Of a DNA stretch of 64,000 bases, positions 17,810-26,660 are shown piece by piece (position 1 is the first letter of the stretch; each line of letters begins with the position of its first letter). The notes under the pieces are model-generated. The model was not told the DNA's origin. It searched no databases and worked only from the letters and a program-made list of their open reading frames with translations. Origin of the DNA: CAWCFV01 sp963794995 (GTDB lineage: Bacteria; Actinomycetota; Actinomycetes; JACCUZ01). The translations under genes and the position numbers were made by a program. The stretch spans positions 1,054,001 to 1,118,000 of the forward strand of contig CAWCFV010000002.1 of NCBI GenBank assembly GCA_963794995.1. Direction: 5' to 3'.

Positions 17810-18013
17810 GTGGCACAGGGAACTGTGAAGTGGTTCAACGCCGAGAAGGGCTTCGGCTTCATCGCGCAGGACGGCGGCGGCCCCGACGTCTTCGTGCACT
17901 TCTCGGCCATCCAGGCCGACGGCTACCGCTCGCTCGACGAGAACCAGCGCGTCGAGTTCGAGGTCGTCCAGGGCCAGCGCGGCCCGCAGGCCGACGCGGT
18001 CCGCCCGGTCTGA
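17810..18013 (+). CDS. cold-shock protein (CspA family)
   Basis: 67 residues, a single OB-fold. RNP1 is KGFGFIAQD and RNP2 is DVFVHFSAI; the family start pattern is GTVKWFNAEKGFGF. It acts as an RNA chaperone. GTG 17810 is preceded by GAAGGAGAG. A leader of about 180 nt lies between the candidate promoter near 17628 and the start, a layout common to cold-shock genes. A strong hairpin terminator follows. Confidence 0.95.
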   Translation: MAQGTVKWFNAEKGFGFIAQDGGGPDVFVHFSAIQADGYRSLDENQRVEFEVVQGQRGPQADAVRPV

Positions 18014-18032
18014 CGAGAGCCTCGGCACCCGT

Positions 18033-18066
18033 GACGCCCGGTCCCCCTCGCGGGGGGCCGGGCGTC
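18033..18066 (+). terminator. rho-independent-type hairpin after csp
   Basis: A stem of 15 pairs (one G-T wobble) with loop TCGC, followed by GCGCTTT. It is 20 nt after the csp stop. Confidence 0.8.
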
Positions 18067-18241
18067 GCGCTTTACCGGCCCTTTGGGTGACCTTTCTCAA
18101 GACCGGGTGTCCGGTACGTCGATACCACTCACGTAGTCAGAACGGGCCATGGGTCTCAGCCTCTCGGCGGGACCGTGGCGCGCGACAACACCGCACTGCC
18201 GGCGGTGCCGTACGGGGTGAAGGGCGAGATGGATGGACACG

Positions 18242-18418
18242 ATGACCACGAGCACTCCTGAGCAGGGCACGCCGACCGAGGACGCCCGGGTGATGGGCCT
18301 GCTGCACGACCACGTGCCGCTCGCGCTGCTCTGCGACCTGAGCGCGCCGGAGGGTCCCTCGTCGCAGGAGATCCTCGACGCCGAGGGCGAGCCGGCCCAG
18401 CGCTGGTGGGAGTCCTGA
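18242..18418 (+). CDS. conserved small protein, 58 aa
   Basis: A short acidic protein with a conserved-looking core VMGLLHDHVPLALLCDL and a tail ending QRWWES. There are no membrane helices. Proteins of this kind occur widely in actinobacteria without known function. ATG 18242 was chosen; an in-frame ATG at 18233 is possible. Confidence 0.6.
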   Translation: MTTSTPEQGTPTEDARVMGLLHDHVPLALLCDLSAPEGPSSQEILDAEGEPAQRWWES

Positions 18419-18463
18419 CGGGTACGACCCGTCCCTGACCGCGAGGTCTGACAGGCTGGCCGG

Positions 18464-19261
18464 GTGCCCGAGGGTCACACCGTCCACCGCCAGGCCCGCG
18501 AGCACCAGCGGCGCTTCGGTGGCCGGGCGCTGCACGTCACCAGCCCGCAGGGCCGCTTCGCCGACGGCGCCGCCCTGCTGGACGGCCGCACCCTCGAGGC
18601 CACCGAGGCCTACGGGAAGCACCTGTGGCTCGCGTTCGCGGGTGACCTGCTGCTGCACGTCCACCTGGGCCTCTACGGCGCATGGACGTACGGCGACGCA
18701 CCGGCCCCGGCGCCTCGCGGCGCGCTGAGGGTGCGCCTCGAGGGGGACGGGTCCTATGCCGACCTGCGCGGGCCGACCGCGTGCGAGGTCCACACCCCGG
18801 GCGACCGCGCCGCCGTGGTCGCCCGGCTCGGACCCGACCCGCTGCGCCGGCGGCACGACCCGGCACAGGGCTGGGTGCGGGTCACCAGGTCCCGCTCCCC
18901 CGTGGGACTTCTCCTGATGGACCAGACGGTCGCGGCCGGGGTCGGCAACGTCTACCGCGCGGAGGTGCTCTTCCGCGCCGGCATCGACCCGCACCGGCCC
19001 GGGCGGCTCGTGACCCGCGACGAGTTCGACGCCCTGTGGTCCGACCTGGTCGCACTGATGCGGGCCGGTCTCCGGGCCGGCCGGATCGTCACCACCCGTC
19101 CCGGCGACCGCACCCGGGCGACCGGCCGGGTGCGCCCCGAGGACGCGCACTACGTCTACCGCCGCGCCGGGCAGCCCTGCCGCGTCTGCGGCACGTCGGT
19201 CGGCCACGAGGTGATGGGGGCGCGCAACCTGTTCTGGTGCCCGCGCTGCCAGTCCGGCTAG
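18464..19261 (+). CDS. Fpg/Nei-family DNA glycosylase (Nei-type)
   Basis: 265 residues. The N-terminus is PEGHT, giving the catalytic Pro after Met removal and the Glu typical of Nei/endonuclease VIII rather than Fpg. The helix-two-turn-helix has GVGNVYRAEVLF, and the C-terminal zinc finger has two CxxC pairs (CRVC, CPRC). It removes oxidised bases and nicks DNA by beta/delta elimination. GTG 18464 is 6 nt after CAGGCT (18452-18457), a weak -10, again suggesting a leaderless mRNA. Confidence 0.9.
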   Translation: MPEGHTVHRQAREHQRRFGGRALHVTSPQGRFADGAALLDGRTLEATEAYGKHLWLAFAGDLLLHVHLGLYGAWTYGDAPAPAPRGALRVRLEGDGSYADLRGPTACEVHTPGDRAAVVARLGPDPLRRRHDPAQGWVRVTRSRSPVGLLLMDQTVAAGVGNVYRAEVLFRAGIDPHRPGRLVTRDEFDALWSDLVALMRAGLRAGRIVTTRPGDRTRATGRVRPEDAHYVYRRAGQPCRVCGTSVGHEVMGARNLFWCPRCQSG

Positions 19262-19327
19262 GGTCCGCGGCGCACCCTCCCGCTCCATCCGTACGACGCC
19301 GCGCGAGCCGACTGCCCGAGGAGCCCC

Positions 19328-20290
19328 GTGCCGATCTTCGACCTCCCCCTCGACGAGCTGCGTGGCTACCAGGGCCGCAACCCCCGGCCCGACGACCTCG
19401 ACGAGTACTGGGCCGGCGCGCTGGCCGAGCTCGACGCCGTCGACGCCGACGTGCGGCTCGACCCGGTGCCGCACCCGTCGCCGGTGGCCGAGTGCTTCGA
19501 CCTCACGTTCACCGGGGTGCGCGGGGCGCGGGTCTACGCGAAGTACCTGCGGCCGACCGGCGGGACCACTCCGGCACCGGCGGTGGTGGTCTTCCACGGC
19601 TACTCCGGGTCCAGCCCGGACTGGTTCGCCCTGCTGCCGTACGTCGCGCAGGGCTACGCCGTGGCCGCCCTCGACTGCCGCGGCCAGGGCGGGCGGTCGC
19701 AGGACTCCGGCGGGACCACCGGCAACACCCTGCACGGGCACATCGTGCGCGGTGTCGCCGACGGTCCGGAGCACCTGGCCTACCGGCACATCTTCCTGGA
19801 CTGCGTGCAGCTGACCCGGCTCGTGATGGACCGGCCCGAGGTCGACGCCGGCCGGGTCGCCGCGACCGGGGCCAGCCAGGGAGGCGGACTGACGCTCGCC
19901 GCCGCCGCCCTCGAGCCGCGGATCCGCCTCGCGGCGCCGGTCTACCCGTTCCTGAGCGACTACCTGCGGACGTGGGAGATGGACCTGGCCGAGGAGGCGT
20001 ACGCCGAGCTGCGCGACCACCTGCGCCGGTTCGACCCCACCCATGCCGCCGTCGGCGAGTTCTTCACGACGCTGGGCTACATCGACGTGCAGCACCTCGC
20101 GCCCAGGATCACCGCCACGGTGCTCATGGCGACCGGGCTGATGGACACCGTGTGCCCGCCCTCGACGCAGTTCGCCGCGTACAACAAGATCCGCGCGGAC
20201 AAGGAGCTGGTCCTCTACCCCGACTTCGAGCACGAGACGATGCCGGGCCTCGACGACCGGATCCTGGCCTTCTTCGCCGACCGGCTGTGA
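19328..20290 (+). CDS. acetylxylan esterase / cephalosporin-C deacetylase family
   Basis: 320 residues, alpha/beta-hydrolase. The nucleophile elbow is GASQGGG (Ser), the Asp is in GLMDTVCPP and the His in FEHE. VVVFHGYSGSS supplies the oxyanion region and DCRGQGGRSQD the family-specific loop. These are hallmarks of AXE1 (CE7) enzymes, which deacetylate xylo-oligosaccharides and related esters in the cytosol. No signal peptide is present. A CCCGAGGAGC site precedes the GTG. The gene is convergent with folD and not linked to it. Confidence 0.88.
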   Translation: MPIFDLPLDELRGYQGRNPRPDDLDEYWAGALAELDAVDADVRLDPVPHPSPVAECFDLTFTGVRGARVYAKYLRPTGGTTPAPAVVVFHGYSGSSPDWFALLPYVAQGYAVAALDCRGQGGRSQDSGGTTGNTLHGHIVRGVADGPEHLAYRHIFLDCVQLTRLVMDRPEVDAGRVAATGASQGGGLTLAAAALEPRIRLAAPVYPFLSDYLRTWEMDLAEEAYAELRDHLRRFDPTHAAVGEFFTTLGYIDVQHLAPRITATVLMATGLMDTVCPPSTQFAAYNKIRADKELVLYPDFEHETMPGLDDRILAFFADRL

Positions 20291-20306
20291 CCGGACAGCC
20301 CGCTGC

Positions 20307-21248
20307 TCAGGCCACCCAGAGGCCGCCGGGGACCGGCCGGGCCCGCTCGACGCGGGCGGCCAGGGTGGCGGCCACGACCGTGTTGTGCAGCAGGCAGACG
20401 TCCGTCACCGGCCCCACGCCGCCGGGCACCGGGGTCAGTGCGCCGGCGACCGCCGCGACCGCGGCGTGGGCGACGTCACCCACCATCCGGGTCTGCCCCG
20501 ACACGGGGTCGCGGACCGGGTTGATGCCGACGTCGAGCACGACGGCCCCGGGCCGGACGTGCTCGTCCGTGAGCAGGCCCGGGACGCCGGCCGCCGCGAT
20601 GACGACGTCGGCGTCGCGGGTGAGCTTCGCCAGGCGGCCGGCGCGGTCCGTGTGGACGTCGCAGCTCACCAGGGTGGCGTTGCGTGCCATCGCCAGCAGG
20701 GTCGCCGGCTGCCCCACGTTGTGCGAGCGTCCCACCACGGCGATGAGGCTCTTCTCGTAGAAGTCGGCCGGGTCCGCGACGGTGTGCGCGAGGTGGCGGT
20801 CGAGCAGGTGGAACACGGCGGCCGGCGTGGAGGGCACGAAACGCGGCCGGCCCTGGGCGAGGAGTCCGGCGTTGGCCGGGTGCACCGCCTCGATGTCCTT
20901 GGCCGGGTCGAGCACCCGGTAGACCTCGACCTCGTCCACCTGCTGCGGCAGCGGGCGGAGCACGAGGATCCCGGAGATGCGCGGGTCGGCACCCAGGGCC
21001 CCGACCGCGGCCAGCACGTCGGCTGCCTCGACGTCGGGCGGCAGGTGCACGCGGGCGTAGTGGATGCCCAGCGACTCCGCCAGCCGTCGCACCCGCCGCT
21101 CGTAGGCGTGTGCGGCGTAGTCGTCGCCACCCAGCACCGTCGCCAGGCCGGCTCGGACCCCCTGGTCGGAGAGGACCACCACCTCCTTGCGCAGGTGCTC
21201 GAGCAGCTCGCGGGCCGCGGCGTTGCCGTCGATGACAGCAGCTGTCAC
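20307..21248 (-). CDS. folD: divergent FolD: methylene-tetrahydrofolate dehydrogenase, cyclohydrolase activity doubtful
   Basis: 313 residues with a clear FolD fold: GRSHNVGQPATLL (NAD(P) site), AAGVPGLL, DVGIN and VPGGVGPVT. Three active-site residues differ from ordinary FolD. The catalytic lysine of the YxxxK motif is Val53 (after Tyr49), the Gln of VQLPLP is Leu97, and the Asp of KDVDG is Glu120. In bifunctional enzymes that Lys is needed for the cyclohydrolase step, so this protein may only dehydrogenate methylene-THF, with the separate FchA at 36.7 kb hydrolysing methenyl-THF. Its ATG overlaps the fhs stop by 4 nt. It is the last gene of the sox/mgd operon. Confidence 0.85.
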   Translation of the reverse strand: MTAAVIDGNAAARELLEHLRKEVVVLSDQGVRAGLATVLGGDDYAAHAYERRVRRLAESLGIHYARVHLPPDVEAADVLAAVGALGADPRISGILVLRPLPQQVDEVEVYRVLDPAKDIEAVHPANAGLLAQGRPRFVPSTPAAVFHLLDRHLAHTVADPADFYEKSLIAVVGRSHNVGQPATLLAMARNATLVSCDVHTDRAGRLAKLTRDADVVIAAAGVPGLLTDEHVRPGAVVLDVGINPVRDPVSGQTRMVGDVAHAAVAAVAGALTPVPGGVGPVTDVCLLHNTVVAATLAARVERARPVPGGLWVA

Positions 21249-22942
21249 GACAGCCCTACGATCTCGCCGTTCTCGTCAAGGTCGATCCGCGTGGCGGCCG
21301 AGTTCGTGCCCAGCCCGGGCATGGTGCGCATGTCGCCGCAGATGGCGTAGACGAAGCCGGCACCCACGTTCGCCCGCACCTCGCGGACCGGCAGTCGCCA
21401 GCCCGTCGGGGCCCCCTTGAGCGCCGGGTTGCTCGAGATCGACAGGTGGGTCTTGGCGATGCACACCGGAAGGTCGCCGAAGCCGTTGCGCTCGTAACCG
21501 GCGATCTGCTTCGCGGCGACCGGCTGGTAGTCGACCCCGTCGGCGCCGTAGACCTGGGTGGCCAGCATCTCGATCTTCTCGCGGATGGATGCCTCGGCCG
21601 GGTAGAGCATCCGGAAGTCGCTGGGCTCGTCCGCCGCCTCCGCCACCGCCTCCGCCAGCTCGGCCGCACCCCGGCCGCCGTCGGCGAAGTGCGTGCTCAC
21701 CGCCACGCGCGCGCCCACCTCCTCGGCGATCTCCCGGATCGCCTCGATCTCGCTGGGGTGGTCGCCGGGGAACGCGTTGATCCCGACGACAGGGGGCACA
21801 CCGTGGATCCGGATGTTCTCGATCTGCTTGCGCAGGTTCGCGCCGCCGACCCACACCTCGTCCGGGTTCTCCACCAGCATCTCCGGCGGGAGCGCCCGGC
21901 CGGCCACGACCTTGTGCCGTCCCGAGTGCGCCTTGAGCGCCCGGACCGTGGCCACCACCACGGCGGCGTCCGGGCGCAGACCCGACGTCCGGCACTTGAT
22001 GTTGAAGAAGCGCTCCGCGCCCATGTCGGCGCCGAAACCTGCCTCGGTGACGAGGAAGTCGCCCGTGCCGATGCCGACGAGGTCCGCGACGACGCTGGAG
22101 TTGCCGTGCGCGATGTTGCCGAAGGGACCCGCATGCACGAGCACCGGCGTGCTCTCCAGCGTCTGCATGAGGTTGGGCTTCAGCGCCTCCCGCAGGATCA
22201 CGGCCATCGCCCCGGCACCCTGGAGCTGCTCCGCGGTCACCGGCTCGCCGTCCCGGGTGTACCCGACGACGATCCGCCCCAGCCGGGCGCGCAGGTCCTG
22301 CAGCGACGTCGCCAGGGCCAGCACGGCCATCACCTCGGATGCGGCGGTGATGTCGAAGCCGGTCTGCCTGGGCACGCCGTCGGCTGCCGAACCGAGGCCG
22401 GCCACGATGTTCCGCAGCGCCCGGTCGTTGATGTCCATGACCCGCCGCCAGGTGATGTTGTTCATGTCGAGTGCGAGCGGGTTGCCGTGGAAGATCGACG
22501 CGTCGACCATCGCGGAGAGCATGTTGTGCGCGGCCGTGACGGCGTGCATGTCACCGGTGAGATGCAGGTTGAGCAGCTCCATCGGGACGACCTGGGAGTA
22601 ACCGCCGCCGGCCGCACCGCCCTTGATCCCGAACGTCGGGCCCATCGACGGCTGTCGGATCGCGATGGTGGCCGATTTTCCGATGTGCTTGAAGGCCTGC
22701 CCGAGCCCGACTGTCGTGGTGGTCTTGCCTTCCCCGAGCGGGGTCGGGGTGATCGCCGAGACCACGACGTACTTGGCGCGTGGGGCGCCGGCGAGGTCGT
22801 CGATGGCCTGCAGCTTCACCTTCGCGACGCCTTCGCCGTAGGGCTCCAGCAGGTGGGACCCGATCCCCATCGACGCCGCTATGTCGTCCAGCGGCTTGAG
22901 CGACGCCTTGCGGGCGATCTCGAGATCACTGGGGAACGTCAT
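21245..22942 (-). CDS. fhs: formate-tetrahydrofolate ligase
   Basis: 565 residues, normal length. The P-loop is TPLGEGKTTTTVG, followed by the FTHFS blocks RQPSMGPTFGIKGGAAGGGYSQ (opening only) and LTGDMHAV. It interconverts formate + ATP + THF and 10-formyl-THF; in this operon it would run toward formate, gaining ATP from methyl-group oxidation. The start is set at ATG 22942 (TFPSDLEIARKA), where the family begins, rather than 51 nt upstream. It overlaps soxG by 17 nt and folD by 4 nt, so the C1 genes are translationally coupled to the oxidase genes. Confidence 0.95.
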   Translation of the reverse strand: MTFPSDLEIARKASLKPLDDIAASMGIGSHLLEPYGEGVAKVKLQAIDDLAGAPRAKYVVVSAITPTPLGEGKTTTTVGLGQAFKHIGKSATIAIRQPSMGPTFGIKGGAAGGGYSQVVPMELLNLHLTGDMHAVTAAHNMLSAMVDASIFHGNPLALDMNNITWRRVMDINDRALRNIVAGLGSAADGVPRQTGFDITAASEVMAVLALATSLQDLRARLGRIVVGYTRDGEPVTAEQLQGAGAMAVILREALKPNLMQTLESTPVLVHAGPFGNIAHGNSSVVADLVGIGTGDFLVTEAGFGADMGAERFFNIKCRTSGLRPDAAVVVATVRALKAHSGRHKVVAGRALPPEMLVENPDEVWVGGANLRKQIENIRIHGVPPVVGINAFPGDHPSEIEAIREIAEEVGARVAVSTHFADGGRGAAELAEAVAEAADEPSDFRMLYPAEASIREKIEMLATQVYGADGVDYQPVAAKQIAGYERNGFGDLPVCIAKTHLSISSNPALKGAPTGWRLPVREVRANVGAGFVYAICGDMRTMPGLGTNSAATRIDLDENGEIVGLS

Positions 22943-23576
22943 CGTCACGTCCTTCGGTCGGGAACCCGTCTTCGTCGGCGCCGAACTCCGCACCGGCGTC
23001 GAGCAGGGCTTCGTGGAGGTAGCGGCCGGACGACCGCTCGCAGTGCAGGAGGTAGGACGGCAGGCCCGACCGGTCGTCCCGCACCAGGTCGGTGGCGAGC
23101 GTCGCGACCGAGGTGCGCAGGGCCGACCCGTCGGGCGTCACCGCCTCGTGCAGGTCGATCGCGCACAGCTTCGACAGCAGGCGCGCGGCGTCGTTCCCCG
23201 TCAGCCGCAGCAGGGCGCGCCCGTGCGTGATGTCGGTTGCACTGACCAGGCGGTCGTCGGACAGGTCCGCGAACCGGGCCAGCAGGTCCGCCGCCCGGCC
23301 CGGCCGGTCGAGGACCGTCCACTCCCCCGGCCCGGAGCCGACGACCAGCGCCCCGGTCGCGTCGCGGGCAGCCCGGCCGAAGCCGACACCGAGGGCGGCC
23401 GGCACGGCCCCGTCCTGCCGGGCCCGGACCAGGACCTTGGTGAGCGGGGAGAGGTCGCACAGGCGCAGCGCGGCGTCGGAGCGGCGGGCCGACACCAGCC
23501 AGCCGTCCACCACGGCGGAAGGTCCGGCCACCGGGATCGGGCTCCTCGCCAGCGGCGGCGCGACGGTCTCAGGCAC
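22926..23576 (-). CDS. soxG: sarcosine oxidase gamma-type subunit (SoxG / MgdD)
   Basis: 216 residues, the right size and place for the gamma subunit of heterotetrameric sarcosine oxidase, homologous to the smallest folate-side subunit of N-methylglutamate dehydrogenase. It has GcvT-like features (SATDITHGRALLRLTG, LLSKLCAIDLH) and, near the end, SYLLHCERSSGRYLHEALL. It overlaps soxA by 8 nt and fhs by 17 nt. The gene context (gmaS and mgsABC upstream) favours the N-methylglutamate role. Confidence 0.85.
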   Translation of the reverse strand: MPETVAPPLARSPIPVAGPSAVVDGWLVSARRSDAALRLCDLSPLTKVLVRARQDGAVPAALGVGFGRAARDATGALVVGSGPGEWTVLDRPGRAADLLARFADLSDDRLVSATDITHGRALLRLTGNDAARLLSKLCAIDLHEAVTPDGSALRTSVATLATDLVRDDRSGLPSYLLHCERSSGRYLHEALLDAGAEFGADEDGFPTEGRDDDVPQ

Positions 23577-26358
23577 GCAGACGCACCCCCTCGGGGTCGA
23601 CGAAGGCCATCTCGGCCTGGACGGACGCCCCCACGTGCCGCCCGTCGGGCAGCCGTACCGTCACCTGGGTGCCGGGGGCCGCCAGGTCCGGCTCGACCTG
23701 GGCCAGGCAGATCGACCGGCCCAGCTCGGGGGAGAACCGGCTCGACGTCACCCGGCCGGCGATGGTGCTCGGACCGCGCACGACCTGGCTGGCCTCCGCG
23801 GGCACCAGGGCCGGGTCGTCAGGTCGCAAGGCCACCAGCCGGGTCCCCTCCGCCGGGCGGTCCGCCGCCCACTGGAGCTCGGGCTTGCCGGCGAAGTCGG
23901 TCTTGTCGAGCTTGACCAGGTCGGCGAGCCCGGCGGACAGGGCCTTCGTCAGACCGTCCGTGTCCTGGCCGACGATGAAGTGGCCCTTCTCGAGCCTCAG
24001 CACGCGTTGCGCCTCCACCCCGAAGGGCGCCGCCCCGAGGTCCGCCCCCGCGTCGAGCAGGGACTCCCAGACGTGCAGCCCGTAGGAGGCCGGCACGTGC
24101 AGCTCGTAGGAGAGCTCGCCGGTGAACCCGATCCGCCAGAGCAGCACGTCGGCCACTCCGGCCAGCGTCCCGGTCCGCACCCGCATGTAGGGGAACGCCT
24201 CCGGCGACAGGTCGACGTCCTCGACGAGGCGGGAGAGCAGCTCGCGGGAGCGGGGGCCGGCCACGTTGATGCTCGCGTACGCCGTCGTGAGCGGGGTCAC
24301 GTGCACCTGCCAGTCCGGGTGCTCGGTCTGCAGCCAGTTCTCCAGCCATTCCCACACGGCAGCGGCGCCTGACGACGTCGTCGACATCAGGTAGCGCTCC
24401 TCGTCGAGACGACCCGTGACGCCGTCGTCGAGCACCACCCCGTCCTCGGCGCACATGACGCCGTACCGCACGGAACCGACGGCGAGCTTCGACCACTTGT
24501 TGACGTAGACCAGGTTCAGCAGCTGCGCGACGTCGGGGCCGCGCAGCTCGAGCTTCCCCAGCGGGGTGACGTCGATGATGCCGACGTTGGTCCGGACGTT
24601 GCGGGCCTCACCGGCGGGGTCACCGTAGGAGTCGGGCCGGATCCACTGGCCGGCGACGAGCGGGACGGCGCCGTGGGCCTCGTGCCAGTCGTGCATGGGT
24701 GAGCGCCGGGTCGGCTCGAGGATGCGACCGGCCAGCGCGCCGAGGCTGATCGGGGCGTACGGCGGCCGCCACACCGTCGTACCGAGCTGACCGACGTCCG
24801 TGCCCAGAGCCTCCCCCAGCACGGCCACCGTGTTGATCGTCTCCAGCTTCCCCTGGGACGGCCCCATGGTGGCGGTCGTGTAGCGCTTCACCAGCTCGCT
24901 GGAGTCGTAGCCCTCCTTGGCGGCGGCGAGGATGTCCTTCGAGGTGACGTCCTCGGAGAAGTCGACGAAGCCGTGCGTCGGCCCGCGGAACAACGGCAGG
25001 TGCGGCTCGCGGCCCAGCGCCGGGACCTGACCCTCCGCCCCGCCGGTGGCACGCGACGCCGCCACGGTCCCGACCGCCTCGCCGTGGGCGACCAGCTCGT
25101 CCAGCGTGCCGTCCCCCGCGATCCCCCCGGCCGGCAGGACCGACGGCGGCAGGTCGTCTCCCGGCACGAACCGCGCGGCCCCGGCGTCCCAGACCGGACG
25201 GCCACCGGCCATGTTGAGCAGCGAGGTGGGAGCGGTCCACCCCGTCGCGGTCACCAGCAGGTCGGCCTCGACCTGCTCGCCGCCGACCAGCTCGACACGC
25301 TGGAGCCGGCCCCGGCCGGCCGCACGCACGATCCCCTCCCCACGGCGGGCATCCACGACCCGGACCTCGACCCCGACCCGGCGGAGGTCGGCCGCGGCGG
25401 CATCGCCCTCGGAGTTGGCGGTGAGGACCACGGCCCGTGACCCCGGTCGCACCGCGTAGAGGTTCACGAGCCGGCGCACTCCGGTGCTCAGCATGACACC
25501 GGGCAGGTCGTTGCCGGCGAAGACGAACGGCCGTTCGATGAGTCCCGCGGCGACGACCAGCGAGGCCGCCCGGGTCTTCACCAGCCGCTCGACGGCGTGC
25601 GGCAGCCCCCGCTGCAGGACGGACAGCCAGTTGTCGTCGTAGCGCCCGGCGACCACCGAGTCGAGCAGCACCTCGATCCCCGGCTCCGCGTCGACCGCCG
25701 CCCGCAGCTCGCCCAGGCGGGCCAGCTCCTCCGGTCCGCCCCAGCGCAGGTGTCCCCCGAGCTCGTGCTCCTCCTCGACGAGGATCACCCGCACCCCGGT
25801 GCGGGCCGCGGCCACGGCGGCGGCCATGCCGGCGGGCCCGCCGCCCGCGACCACGACCTCGGCGTGGGCGTAGCGCTTGTCGTAGTAGCCGTGCGCGCTG
25901 TCAGCGGTCGTGCGGCCGCCGGGGGCGAACTTCGCCAGCACGTGCTGGTAGACCGGCCACAGCCGCTGCGGCTTCATGAACGTCTTGTAGTAGAAGCCTG
26001 CCGTCAGGAACCGACCCACCGCCTGGTTGGCGACCCGGGCATCGAAGCGCAGGGAGGGCCAGGCGTTCTGCGGGCGGACGTCCATCCCCGCGGTGAGGCG
26101 CCGGTGGCCGGCGCGCACGTTGGGCTCGTCGTCCACCTGGACGGTGCAGCCCGGGTCGACGAAGCTCGCGGTGAGGGTGCCGCGGGGACGCGCGTACTTG
26201 AAGCTGCGCGAGAACACCTGTACGCCGTTCGCCATGAGCGCCGAGACGATCGTGTCGCCCGCGACACCGCGGTAGTCCCTTCCGTCCCACCGGAAGGCGA
26301 CCGTGGTGGTCCGGTCGATCAGCTCACCCGGCTGGGGCGGCAGGCGGTGACTCGTCAC
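23569..26358 (-). CDS. soxA: sarcosine oxidase alpha-type subunit (SoxA / MgdC)
   Basis: 929 residues from GTG 26358 (GTGA overlap with soxD). Order of domains: an N-terminal ubiquitin/ferredoxin-like fold with RSFKYARPRGTL (about residues 50-60), an FAD/NAD-binding half with AGGGPAGMAAAVAAARTG and EHELGGHL, and a C-terminal GcvT-like folate domain of about 400 residues containing GKLELRGPD and GFTGELSYELHVP. The folate domain would capture the oxidised methyl group as methylene-THF. SoxA and MgdC are homologous and cannot be told apart here by residues. The longer open frame upstream is not used, because it overlaps soxD entirely. Confidence 0.88.
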   Translation of the reverse strand: MTSHRLPPQPGELIDRTTTVAFRWDGRDYRGVAGDTIVSALMANGVQVFSRSFKYARPRGTLTASFVDPGCTVQVDDEPNVRAGHRRLTAGMDVRPQNAWPSLRFDARVANQAVGRFLTAGFYYKTFMKPQRLWPVYQHVLAKFAPGGRTTADSAHGYYDKRYAHAEVVVAGGGPAGMAAAVAAARTGVRVILVEEEHELGGHLRWGGPEELARLGELRAAVDAEPGIEVLLDSVVAGRYDDNWLSVLQRGLPHAVERLVKTRAASLVVAAGLIERPFVFAGNDLPGVMLSTGVRRLVNLYAVRPGSRAVVLTANSEGDAAAADLRRVGVEVRVVDARRGEGIVRAAGRGRLQRVELVGGEQVEADLLVTATGWTAPTSLLNMAGGRPVWDAGAARFVPGDDLPPSVLPAGGIAGDGTLDELVAHGEAVGTVAASRATGGAEGQVPALGREPHLPLFRGPTHGFVDFSEDVTSKDILAAAKEGYDSSELVKRYTTATMGPSQGKLETINTVAVLGEALGTDVGQLGTTVWRPPYAPISLGALAGRILEPTRRSPMHDWHEAHGAVPLVAGQWIRPDSYGDPAGEARNVRTNVGIIDVTPLGKLELRGPDVAQLLNLVYVNKWSKLAVGSVRYGVMCAEDGVVLDDGVTGRLDEERYLMSTTSSGAAAVWEWLENWLQTEHPDWQVHVTPLTTAYASINVAGPRSRELLSRLVEDVDLSPEAFPYMRVRTGTLAGVADVLLWRIGFTGELSYELHVPASYGLHVWESLLDAGADLGAAPFGVEAQRVLRLEKGHFIVGQDTDGLTKALSAGLADLVKLDKTDFAGKPELQWAADRPAEGTRLVALRPDDPALVPAEASQVVRGPSTIAGRVTSSRFSPELGRSICLAQVEPDLAAPGTQVTVRLPDGRHVGASVQAEMAFVDPEGVRLRA

Positions 26359-26609
26359 GAGGACGCTCCGGTCGCCGGTCGGACCTCGTGGGTCACCGTG
26401 TGCCGCTCCAGCGCGAAGAAGCGACGGCAGCCCATCGCGTGGTACCAGCCCTCGCGGACCCAGCCGGCCGCGTTGGCCCGGGTGTAGAGGTACTCCCGCC
26501 ACGTCTGCGGCCCGACCGTCGAGGGGTCGGGGCGGCTCTTGGCCTCGCCGGTGTGCCGGAACTCGGAGGAGTTCCGTGTCCCACAGTGGGGGCAGGCGAT
26601 CAACAGCAT
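26355..26609 (-). CDS. soxD: sarcosine oxidase delta-type subunit (SoxD / MgdB)
   Basis: 84 residues. LIACPHCGTRN gives the first zinc CxxC, and AMGCRRFFALER near residue 61 contributes another cysteine. WREYLYTRANAAGWVREGW is the typical delta-subunit block. It is a structural zinc subunit of the oxidase/dehydrogenase. It starts 51 nt after soxB and overlaps soxA. Confidence 0.93.
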   Translation of the reverse strand: MLLIACPHCGTRNSSEFRHTGEAKSRPDPSTVGPQTWREYLYTRANAAGWVREGWYHAMGCRRFFALERHTVTHEVRPATGASS

Positions 26610-26660
26610 CTGGTTGGCTCCGGAGGTCGGATTCTGGTGTGCGTCGAGTGAGGTCGCCGT

